Source: Avichristensenella sp031550535 (GTDB lineage: Bacteria > Bacillota > Clostridia > Christensenellales > Aristaeellaceae). Taken from it: 64,000 nt of DNA. The notes below the pieces were generated by a model that did no database searches, was not told the DNA's origin, and was given only the letters and a program-made list of their open reading frames with translations. The position numbers and the translations under genes were made by a program. The stretch covers positions 1-64,000 of the forward strand of contig JAVBOM010000027.1 in NCBI GenBank assembly GCA_031550535.1. The letters run 5' to 3'. Below are positions 44,154 through 51,827 of this stretch, piece by piece (position 1 is the first letter of the stretch; each line of letters opens with the position of its first letter).

Positions 44154-45209
44154 TCACGGCATGGCTTCAAGCGTCACATACCCCGCCTGGCGTATGCAGC
44201 GCTGGCCCTCTTCCGTCTGCATCCACGCGAGGAAACGCCCGCACGTCTGTTCCTCCTCGCCCTGCCGAATCACGCCGAAATACTGCGCGGTGAGCGGGTA
44301 CGCGCCGGAGCGCAGGTTTTCCGGCGTGGGCGCGACATCGTTCACGCGCAGCGCCTTGATCTGGTCGTTTTTGTACAGCGTGTTGATGTAGAAAAGATAC
44401 GTATAGCCGATGCTGGTGCTGTCGGCCCGGTACGTCGCCACGTCCTCCACCAGCCCGCCCATCTCGCGCGGCACCAGCTCCGTGGGCGCGGGCGCGAGCG
44501 GCATGCCCTTCATCACCAGGTTTTCCATGGCCGTCTGGCTGCCGGCATTCTTTTCCCGCTGGAACGCCATGATCTGGATATCCTCGCCGCCCACCTCTTT
44601 CCAGTTGGTGATTTCGCCGCTGTAAATCCCGCGTATCTGCTCCACGGTCAGGCTTTCCACGGGGTTTGAACGGTGCGTGATGAACACGAACGCGTCGTAG
44701 CAGACGGGCTCCTTCACCAGCGTGACGCCCGCCGCCTCGGCCATGGCCAGTTCCTCGTCCGACGGCTCGGTGCCGATGAACAGATCCACGGGATGCGCCT
44801 CGTCCATCACCGCGTTTTGGCTGTATACCTGCACCCCGGCGTTCGGCTTTTTGCCGATCAGGTGCTCATACGCGGCGTGCGTGGTGGAGAAGAGGACGAA
44901 CCCGGGCAGATCCCCTTCCGTGAGCGGCAGATGCTGTCTGGCAAACTCCATCGCCATCGGCACGGACACCGTGGAGCCGTCGATGCTCGGGTATGTGCCG
45001 TAGGCCGCCTCATTCAGCGTCACCCCGCCCGCGGTGGAAAGCGTGCGCGATTCGCCCAGCGCGAAGGGGCTGTCCGAAACAATCCGCTGCCAGCCCTCCG
45101 GGCGCGCCAACTCCTGGTTGATCTGCCCCCAGGAGCCCTCCGCCAGTGCGGGTGTCACGGCCAGGGCAGCACAGCAGCACAACAGAACCATCAAAAGCGT
45201 TCGCCGCAT
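44154..45209 (-). CDS. PstS-like (type 2 periplasmic binding) exported protein
   Basis: 351 residues; ATG 45209 after AAAGGAGGG. Signal peptide RRTLLMVLLCCCAALAVTPA, cleaved near ALA. PstS-type motifs: VDLFIGTEPSDEELAMAEAA, YDAFVFITHRSNPVESLTVE, QIRGIYSGEITNWKEVGGED and GYTYLFYINTLY. True phosphate importers have permeases and an ATPase beside them; here the partner is a leucine-rich surface protein, so phosphate capture, sensing or adhesion are all possible. Confidence 0.85.
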   Translation of the reverse strand: MRRTLLMVLLCCCAALAVTPALAEGSWGQINQELARPEGWQRIVSDSPFALGESRTLSTAGGVTLNEAAYGTYPSIDGSTVSVPMAMEFARQHLPLTEGDLPGFVLFSTTHAAYEHLIGKKPNAGVQVYSQNAVMDEAHPVDLFIGTEPSDEELAMAEAAGVTLVKEPVCYDAFVFITHRSNPVESLTVEQIRGIYSGEITNWKEVGGEDIQIMAFQREKNAGSQTAMENLVMKGMPLAPAPTELVPREMGGLVEDVATYRADSTSIGYTYLFYINTLYKNDQIKALRVNDVAPTPENLRSGAYPLTAQYFGVIRQGEEEQTCGRFLAWMQTEEGQRCIRQAGYVTLEAMP

Positions 45210-45295
45210 GGATTTCCCTCCTTTGTGAGCGCGCATGGACGGCGCGTTCTTTGCCCATCAGACGCGCGGGATATGGAAATTGTTGCCAAAAGAAC

Positions 45296-45343
45296 AAAAG
45301 AGACACCCTCCTTGCCATGAAGCAAAGAGGGGCGTCTCTTTTG
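45296..45343 (-). terminator. Terminator after the permease gene
   Basis: AAAAGAGACRCC-type arms: AAAAGAGACACCCTC (plus strand, 45296) is the inverse of GAGGGGCGTCTCTTTT at 45328-45343. On the minus strand it ends in TTTT, 14 bases after the permease stop codon. Confidence 0.75.
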
Positions 45344-45356
45344 AAGTGAAGGCGCT

Positions 45357-46778
45357 TTACGCCTTTCCGCTTTCCGCCGTATCCTCCTTCGGCTTCGGCA
45401 GAATCCAGTTCAGCAGCAGCGCCATCAGTGTCGCCACAACGACGGGCGAGCGGCCGAAGATCGTCGTGAACGCCTCCGGGAACTGGCCGATGGACGCGGA
45501 CGCCTGCGAGATGCCGACGCCGAGCGCCACGGACAGGCCGACGATGGATGTGTTCCGGTAGTCCATCTTGTCCGACGTGATCAGCTTGATACCGGTCATT
45601 GCGATGGTGGAGAACACCGTCACCGTCGCGCCGCCGAGCACGCACTGCGGGATCGTCGTCAACAGCGCGGAGAATTTCGGAAAAATGCCCGCCAGCAAAA
45701 TGACCACCGCGGCCAGCGCGAATACCACCCGGTTGACCACCTTTGTCGTGACCACAATGCCGACGTTCTGGCTGTACGTCGCGGACGGCAGACCGCCGAA
45801 GAACGCGCCAACCAGGTTTGTCGCGCCGTAGCAGAGGATGCCGCCGGTCAGCTCCGGATCGGTCGGCTCGCGGTCCAAGCCGCCGACCGTGGTCGCCGTG
45901 AAATCGCCGATCGCCTGGATGGAGTTGATGAAGAACAAGAGACCGATGGCGATGCACGCGCCGATGTCGAACTTCATGCCGAACGGCAGGATGGAGGGCG
46001 CGGCAACCCAGCCCGCGCGGCCGATGCTGGAGAAATCCACCATGCCGAAGCAGACGGCCACGAGATACCCGACCACCATGCCGATCAGGATGGACGCGAG
46101 CTTGGCAATGCCCTTGGCCCAGTGGTTCAGCGACACGACGACGCCCAGCGTGATGATGGCCACCAGCCAGTTCTGCCAGGAGCCGTACACCAGCGCAGAC
46201 GTCAGGTGCTTTACTTCCACGATCAGATGCTCCGTGTTCGCCGTACCGCCCGCCATGTAGTTGATGGCGGTGGGGTAGAGCGACAGGCCGATCGTGAAAA
46301 TGACGGTGCCCGTGATCAATGGCGGGAAGAAGCGGCGAATCTGCTTGATGAAAATGCCGACCAGCATCGCCACGACGCCGCCGACGACCATGGAGCCCGC
46401 GATGTACGCCAGGCCCATGCCGTCCTCCATGCCCGCGATGCCCTGCAGCGACGGCACATAGGCGAAGCTGATGCCCAGGATGACCGGCAGCCCTGCGCCA
46501 AAGCGGACGGCGGCGGTGCTCTTCCTGCCGCCGATGGGGAAGAGCTGCAGCAGGGTGGAGATGGCCGCGATGACCAGAGACGCCTGGATGAGCAGCACCT
46601 TGTGCGCCTCAGACAGCGCGAGCTGCGGGACATTGCCGATGATGATCGCGGGGGTGACGCAGCCGATGATCATCGCCACGACATGCTGCAGCGCGAGCGG
46701 GACCGTCTGCCCAAGCGGCGGTATGCCGTCCAGATCAAACAGGGTTGCGCGCTTCTTGATGGGTTCCGTCTGTGCCAT
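45357..46778 (-). CDS. Nucleobase:cation symporter-2, xanthine/uracil permease family
   Basis: 473 residues, about 12-14 membrane segments; ATG 46778 after AAGGAG. NCS2 marks: ALQHVVAMIIGCVTPAIIIG (residues 26-45), VRFGAGLPVILGISFAYVPS, the motif LPSATYSQNVGIVVTTKV (about residues 322-339; QNVG binds substrate) and GGATVTVFSTIAMTGI. By position next to xdhD it should import xanthine, urate or another oxopurine with a cation. In E. coli the homologous cluster also contains several permeases of this family (XanQ, UacT). Confidence 0.93.
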   Translation of the reverse strand: MAQTEPIKKRATLFDLDGIPPLGQTVPLALQHVVAMIIGCVTPAIIIGNVPQLALSEAHKVLLIQASLVIAAISTLLQLFPIGGRKSTAAVRFGAGLPVILGISFAYVPSLQGIAGMEDGMGLAYIAGSMVVGGVVAMLVGIFIKQIRRFFPPLITGTVIFTIGLSLYPTAINYMAGGTANTEHLIVEVKHLTSALVYGSWQNWLVAIITLGVVVSLNHWAKGIAKLASILIGMVVGYLVAVCFGMVDFSSIGRAGWVAAPSILPFGMKFDIGACIAIGLLFFINSIQAIGDFTATTVGGLDREPTDPELTGGILCYGATNLVGAFFGGLPSATYSQNVGIVVTTKVVNRVVFALAAVVILLAGIFPKFSALLTTIPQCVLGGATVTVFSTIAMTGIKLITSDKMDYRNTSIVGLSVALGVGISQASASIGQFPEAFTTIFGRSPVVVATLMALLLNWILPKPKEDTAESGKA

Positions 46779-46837
46779 GAGGTACCACGCTCCTTAATCT
46801 ATAATGCCTTCGCGGCATGAGTTCCCCCCCAAAGGCC

Positions 46838-49393
46838 TTACTTCCTATACGCCGTATGGTCCATGGGCAGCTTCCAGCGGAATTCGCCGTCCACGCGCTG
46901 CGCCGCCGCCGCCGCGGCGGGCGCTGCCGCCACCGCGCAGATTTCGCCCACGCCCTTCGCGCCGAACGCCAGGCCGTCCTTGTCGTTCTTTTCCACGAAA
47001 ATCACATCGACCGGCGGCATGTCCGTCGCGCGAAGCAGCCCGAGCGTGCCGTACTTGCTCTTCACATACCCGCCCTCGGTGATGAAATCCTCCGTGAGGC
47101 CGTATCCGAGGCCCATCGCGACGCCGCCCTCGATCTGCCCCGCGCACGCCTTGGGGTTCACGACCCGGCCCACATCGTGCGCGGCGACGACGCGCGTCAC
47201 GCGCTTGTTTTCGTCCATGACCACGACCTGCGCGCCGTACCCGTAGGCGATGTGGCTGACGGGGTTCGGCTTGTCCACGCCCATCTTGTCCGTCACGCCC
47301 AGGTACTCGCCGTAGAACTCGCGCCCGTCGAGCGCCTCCAGCGTCAGCCCCTTGTCCATTTCGGCCCTGAGCTGCTCTGCGGCCAAGCGCGTGGCTTCGC
47401 CCGTGAACAGCGTCTGCCGGCTGGCGGTCGTGGTGCCGGAATTCGGCGTGACAGCAGTGTCCGGCCGCTCATGGAACACGCGCTCCGGCGGGAGGCCCGT
47501 GACCGTGCACACCATGGACGTGCAGACGGTCGCCATGCCCTGGCCAATGCACGCGGCCGATGTGCGCACGCGCACCATGCCGTCCGTGACGAACAGCTTG
47601 CACCGGCCCGTGTCCGGGATGCCGACGCCCAGGCCGCTGTTTTTCATACAGCCCGCGAGGCCCGCGTACGGGTGCGATGCATAGACATCCTTGACCGCCT
47701 CCAGGCACTCCGCAAACGCGGTGTCCTCCGAGGCGATCTGGCCGTTGGGCAGTTCCTGGCCGGGCAGGATGGCGTTGCGGTAGCGGATTTCCCACGGGGA
47801 AATGCCGACCATTTCCGCCAGCAGGTTCAGGTTTTGCTCGCCCGCGAAGCAGCTTTGCGTCACGCCGAAGCCGCGAAACGCGCCGCCGGGTACGTTGTTG
47901 GTGTACACGCAGATGCCGGTGATATCGACATTCTGGAAGTTGTACGGCCCGCCCGCGTGCGTACACGCGCGCTGCAGCACTGGCCCGCCGAGCGACGCGT
48001 ACGCGCCGCAATCGGAGATGAGCAGCGCCCGCATGGCGAGCAGCTTTCCGTCTTTGTCACACGCGGTGGTGAAATCCATCTCCATGGCGTGGCGCTTTGT
48101 GTGGATCAGCAGACTTTCCTCGCGCGAGAATTTGACTTTCACGGGCTTGCCGGTGTGAAACGCCATCAACGCCGCGTGGTGCTGCACGCTCATGTCCTCC
48201 TTGCCGCCAAAGCCGCCGCCCACGAGCTTAGACTGCGAGCGCACCTTGTCCGCGGGAAGCTGGAGCATGCGGCTGATCTCGCGCTGCTCGTCGTACACGG
48301 ACTGCCCGCCCGTGTACACCAGAATGCCGCCGTCGCCGTCCGGCATCGCGATGGCACACTCCGGCTCCATGAACGCGTGGTCGGTCATCGGCGTGGAGTA
48401 ATGCCGCGTCACCACGTGCGCCGCCGAGGCGATGGCCGCGTCCACGTCGCCGCGCTTCAGTTCCTGCTTAAACAGGATATTGCCGTTCTCGTGCAGTTTC
48501 GGCGCGTCCGGCTTCATCGCGTCCACAGGGTTCGTGAGCGGCGCCAGTTCCTCGTATTCCACGTCGATCAGCGCCAGCGCCTCGTCCAGCGTCTCCTTGC
48601 GGCGCGTGGCAACCAGCGCGACCGCGTCGCCGACGTAGCGCGTGATGTCGCCCTCCGCGATCATCACGTCCCAATCGACTACCAGATGGCCGCACTTGTT
48701 GAACGGCACGTCCTTGGCGGTCAGAACCTTCATGACATCCGGGTGTGCCAGCGCGCGGCTCGCGTCGATCTTCAGCACGCGGGCGCGCGGGTACTTCGTG
48801 CGCAGCGCCTTGGCGTACAGCATGTCCGGCACGACGATGTCGTCCACGTACTCCCCGGTGCCGAGCACCTTTTCCGCCGTATCCACGCGCATGAAGTCCG
48901 TGCCGATGGCCGCGCTTTCGTGCGCTTGCGGAATGGGCCGGTTCTCGCGGAAGAAGTCCGCCGCCAGCAGGATGGCGTCCTCGATCTTCTGGTATCCGGT
49001 GCAGCGGCAGATGTTGCCCTTGATCGCCTGCTTGACCTCCGCGCGCGTGGGCGTGAGGTTTTCGTCCAGCAGCGCCTTCGCGCTGATCACCATGCCCGGG
49101 ATGCAAAAGCCGCACTGCACCGCACCCGCCTGGCCGAAGCAGTGCACATACACCTCGCGCTCCCGCTCGCTCAGTCCCTCGACGGTGGTGATGCTTTTGC
49201 CGTCCATCTTGGCGACCGTGGACATGCAGCTTTTGACCTTTTTGCCGTCCACCAGGATGGTACACGTGCCGCACGCGCCCGCGCCGCACCCGTTTTTGAC
49301 AGATGTCAGCCGCAATTCGTCGCGCAGGAAGTCGATCAGTTTCATGTCGCGGTCCGTCCGGATCGTTTTGCCGTTGACGATGAGCGTCGCCAT
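46838..49393 (-). CDS. xdhD: Molybdenum-containing xanthine/hypoxanthine dehydrogenase, XdhD type
   Basis: 851 residues; ATG 49393 after GAGAGGAGG. A natural fusion: [2Fe-2S] domain with Cys36, 41, 44, 56 (NGCGAGACGTC), second helical [2Fe-2S] domain with Cys94, 97, 129, 131 (CGFCIPG, ICRCTGY), then the molybdopterin-binding region (residues 165-840) with KLVGGGFGGKED, GGAFRGFGVTQSCFAGEQN and the active-site glutamate in FGAKGVGEICAVA. It has no FAD domain, so electrons must leave to another protein, probably YgfK. Members of this cluster are linked to selenium-dependent molybdenum hydroxylases. Substrate expected: a purine; exact one not provable here. Confidence 0.93.
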   Translation of the reverse strand: MATLIVNGKTIRTDRDMKLIDFLRDELRLTSVKNGCGAGACGTCTILVDGKKVKSCMSTVAKMDGKSITTVEGLSEREREVYVHCFGQAGAVQCGFCIPGMVISAKALLDENLTPTRAEVKQAIKGNICRCTGYQKIEDAILLAADFFRENRPIPQAHESAAIGTDFMRVDTAEKVLGTGEYVDDIVVPDMLYAKALRTKYPRARVLKIDASRALAHPDVMKVLTAKDVPFNKCGHLVVDWDVMIAEGDITRYVGDAVALVATRRKETLDEALALIDVEYEELAPLTNPVDAMKPDAPKLHENGNILFKQELKRGDVDAAIASAAHVVTRHYSTPMTDHAFMEPECAIAMPDGDGGILVYTGGQSVYDEQREISRMLQLPADKVRSQSKLVGGGFGGKEDMSVQHHAALMAFHTGKPVKVKFSREESLLIHTKRHAMEMDFTTACDKDGKLLAMRALLISDCGAYASLGGPVLQRACTHAGGPYNFQNVDITGICVYTNNVPGGAFRGFGVTQSCFAGEQNLNLLAEMVGISPWEIRYRNAILPGQELPNGQIASEDTAFAECLEAVKDVYASHPYAGLAGCMKNSGLGVGIPDTGRCKLFVTDGMVRVRTSAACIGQGMATVCTSMVCTVTGLPPERVFHERPDTAVTPNSGTTTASRQTLFTGEATRLAAEQLRAEMDKGLTLEALDGREFYGEYLGVTDKMGVDKPNPVSHIAYGYGAQVVVMDENKRVTRVVAAHDVGRVVNPKACAGQIEGGVAMGLGYGLTEDFITEGGYVKSKYGTLGLLRATDMPPVDVIFVEKNDKDGLAFGAKGVGEICAVAAAPAAAAAAQRVDGEFRWKLPMDHTAYRK

Positions 49394-49439
49394 GGTTCGT
49401 CGCCTCCTCTCGGTTTGTTCATCGGTGAAGATTTCTGGT

Positions 49440-49770
49440 GAAAGCCCCTCGGTATTGTCGCGCTGGCTGCCTGGCATTGTCGCGCTCGCCCTTCGGTTGA
49501 TCGCGCGCCCTGGTATTGTCGCACTGATCGCCTTCGCGTCCATTGCTCTGTACCAGGACGAACCTTCACCTCGCTTCATCGCCCACAGGGCGCACTCGGT
49601 TTCAGTTTTGTGCCAGTCGGCATCTCCGGGTCGCTGTATCCCGCGCTGTGGGCGCTCCCCTCCGATGCCCGAAGGGTCATCGCTCTGTACCGCAGCGCAC
49701 CTTCGGGTCGCTTCATCGCCCACTGGGCGCGCTTCCCTTCGGTGCCCGTTATGGTGCTGATTTTTTCAAT
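49440..49770. repeat. Intergenic repeat R3, copy a
   Basis: The 385-base gap between xdhD and the hydantoinase gene is filled by repeats, not genes. Three GGYATTGTCGCRC motifs (about 49453, 49476, 49513) are followed by TATTGTCGCACTGATCGCCT... through CTTCATCGCCCACAGGGCGC, which recurs at about 90% identity at 51296. GCACCTTCGGGTCGCTTCAT (from 49700) is also shared. The right end carries a degenerate piece of R2 (GGTGCTGATTTTTTCAATCC). Confidence 0.65.
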
Positions 49771-49778
49771 CCGCGCCG

Positions 49779-51158
49779 TTACTCCGTTACCACGGCGCTT
49801 TTCCCGCGCCGCAAATACTGTCCCAGGTGGCGCCGCGTCACGTTGCCCGCTTGCGCGGCAATTTCGCCGCCCAGCAGCACGGCGCGCGCCCTGCCCGTGG
49901 TCATAAACCCCTCGTAGGGCGTGTAATCCGTGTTTTGGAGCTGCGCCGCCGCCGTGATTGGCGCGATGTGCTTTTCCCAGATGACGATGTCCGCGTCGCT
50001 GCCGGGGGTTAGCGCGCCCTTTTGCGGGTACAAGCCGTACGCCTTCGCGGGGCCAGTGCTGAGCAGGCGGCACATCGCCTCGGGCGTGAGCAATCCCTTA
50101 TCCACCAGCGCAGAGTAGATCACCGCCGGGCGATGCTCCACGCCGGGCATGCCGTTGGGGATTTTGGTGAAATCGTTTCCGCCAAGCGTTTTTTGCCCGT
50201 CAAAGCGGTAGCTGCAGTGGTCAGTCGCGACGGTGTCGATCTCGCCCCCGGCAAGCGCCTCGATAAGCGCCGCCTGATCCGATGGCTTGCGCAGCGGGGG
50301 CGAGCAGACGTATTTCGCGCCTTCAAAATCTGGCTGGCCGTAGACCGAATCGTTCAGCAGCAGGTATTGCGGGCAAGTCTCCACGAGCACGCGCTGCCCC
50401 ATGGCGCGCGCCTTGCGCACCTCGGCAAGGCCGAGCGCGCTGCTCAGGTGCACGACGGCCACCGGCCAGTCCGCGAGCCGCGCGATGTACAGCAGGCGCG
50501 AGACGGCTTCCGCCTCCAGTTCCGCCGGACGGCTGAGCGGGTGCGCGGCGGGGGATAGCCGCCCTTGCGCGCGGAGCTTCGCCGACAGCGCGTTCACGAG
50601 CGTCCCGTTTTCACAGTGCACGCCGACGAGGCCCTGGATGCGCTTCATTTCGCCCAGGATGTCCAGTATCTGCGCGTCGTCCACGCGCAGCGCGTCGTAG
50701 GCCATGTACAGCTTGAACGACGTGACGCCCGCCGCCATCATATCTGATAGCTCGGCCCGCGCCCCGTCGTTCCAATCCGTGATGGCCATATGAAAGCCGT
50801 AATGGCAGCTTGACCGCCCGTCCGCCTTTTGGCGCCACACGGCAAGTGCGTCCTTGAGTGTGCATCCCTTGTCCTGCGTCGCAAAATCGATAATCGCCGT
50901 CGTTCCGCCCGCGAGCGCGGCGGCGGTGCCGGTCTCAAAGTCGTCGGCGGTGACGGTGACGCCATGATCCAGGTCACAGTGCGTGTGCGCGTCGATAAAC
51001 CCCGGAAAGACAAGGCAGCCGCGCGCGTCGAGCACCTCGTCGCCCGGTGCGGGGTCGATGCGCGGCGCGGCAGCGTCGATGATGCCGCCGCTGACGCGGA
51101 GGTCGGCGCGGGTTTGCCCGTCCGGGCTCACGAGGGTCCCATTTTGAATGATAAGCAT
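49779..51158 (-). CDS. hyuA: Dihydropyrimidinase / hydantoinase
   Basis: 459 residues. ATG 51158 is chosen because AAGGAGG is seven bases before it; ATG 51164 is too close. Amidohydrolase fold with metal ligands in FIDAHTHCDLDHG (about residue 53-65), the carbamylated lysine in SFKLYMAYDAL (about 148), VHCENGTLVNAL (His), VVHLSSALGL and the last Asp in TVATDHCSYRFDG. It opens a cyclic ureide ring. In the anaerobic urate pathway a hydantoinase-type enzyme (HyuA) opens the ring left after YgfK/SsnA action. Flanked on both sides by repeats R3, yet in line with xdhD and ygfK. Confidence 0.93.
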   Translation of the reverse strand: MLIIQNGTLVSPDGQTRADLRVSGGIIDAAAPRIDPAPGDEVLDARGCLVFPGFIDAHTHCDLDHGVTVTADDFETGTAAALAGGTTAIIDFATQDKGCTLKDALAVWRQKADGRSSCHYGFHMAITDWNDGARAELSDMMAAGVTSFKLYMAYDALRVDDAQILDILGEMKRIQGLVGVHCENGTLVNALSAKLRAQGRLSPAAHPLSRPAELEAEAVSRLLYIARLADWPVAVVHLSSALGLAEVRKARAMGQRVLVETCPQYLLLNDSVYGQPDFEGAKYVCSPPLRKPSDQAALIEALAGGEIDTVATDHCSYRFDGQKTLGGNDFTKIPNGMPGVEHRPAVIYSALVDKGLLTPEAMCRLLSTGPAKAYGLYPQKGALTPGSDADIVIWEKHIAPITAAAQLQNTDYTPYEGFMTTGRARAVLLGGEIAAQAGNVTRRHLGQYLRRGKSAVVTE

Positions 51159-51204
51159 GGGCATGCCTCCTTGGTGGTGGGGGAGTGGTGGGGGAGGCGC
51201 TAGG

Positions 51205-51530
51205 GAACGCTGGCACTTGAATATTGTCGTGCCGCAGGCGGCACGCACCCCGGCATTGTCGCGCTGTCCGCATTCGCGGCCATCGCGCACCCTGATATTG
51301 TCGCACTGGTCGCCTTCGCGCCCATTGCTCTGTATCAGGGCGAACCTTCACCTCGCTTCATCGCCCACAGGGCGCGCTCGGTTCCGGTTTTGTGCCGCAG
51401 GGCACCTTCGGGTCGCTTCATCCCGCACTGCGGGCGCTTCCCTCCGGTGCAGCGGGCGCTCGGTTCCGGTTTTGTATTCAAGTGAACCTGCGCCGCATCC
51501 CCTTCCGCCACTGGCGGAATACGGCTTCGG
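51205..51530. repeat. Intergenic repeat R3, copy b
   Basis: Part of the 669-base gap between ygfK and the hydantoinase gene. ATTGTCG motifs at about 51226, 51256 and 51297; 51296-51385 matches 49514-49603 closely (CCATTGCTCTGTATCAGGGC, CTTCACCTCGCTTCATCGCC), followed by GCACCTTCGGGTCGCTTCAT again. No coding sequence. Confidence 0.65.
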
Positions 51531-51535
51531 TTCCT

Positions 51536-51812
51536 CCTAGGACCCCTGCCAGAGGACTTCGATCCGGGTTTCCATATTGTCGCGCACAAGGTGCGCTCTG
51601 TATGGAAACCAATCTGCGCCTCGCCCTTTGCCGCCACTGGCGGCGCGAGGCTCCGATTCCTCTGGACTCCCGTCTTGCCTCACGGCAGGGATTCTGTCAT
51701 AACATTGCGTAGGCCATATCTGAACCGGCCCGCCCGCAGGCGAAAATGAAGGGTTTCCAAAGGGACAATGTCCCTTTGGTAGGGGTTCTAGGGGACAAAG
51801 TCCCCTAGCGTG
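51536..51812. repeat. Intergenic repeat R1, copy interrupted by R3-like sequence
   Basis: Left end TAGGACCCCTGCCAGAGGAC; right end, inverted, ACGCTAGGGGACTTTGTCCC (plus strand 51789-51812) with a second hairpin AAAGGGACAATGTCCCTTT. Between them, 51575-51660 carries ATTGTCGCGCACAAGGTGCG-type R3 sequence, so one repeat seems to have inserted in or recombined with another. Nothing coding. Confidence 0.55.
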
Positions 51813-51827
51813 CCCCTCAAACCATTC

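Noticed and set aside
46817..49441. 874-codon plus-strand frame opposite xdhD
   Set aside because: Composition is of an antisense shadow (HxR, ARD repeats); xdhD has all cofactor motifs on the other strand.
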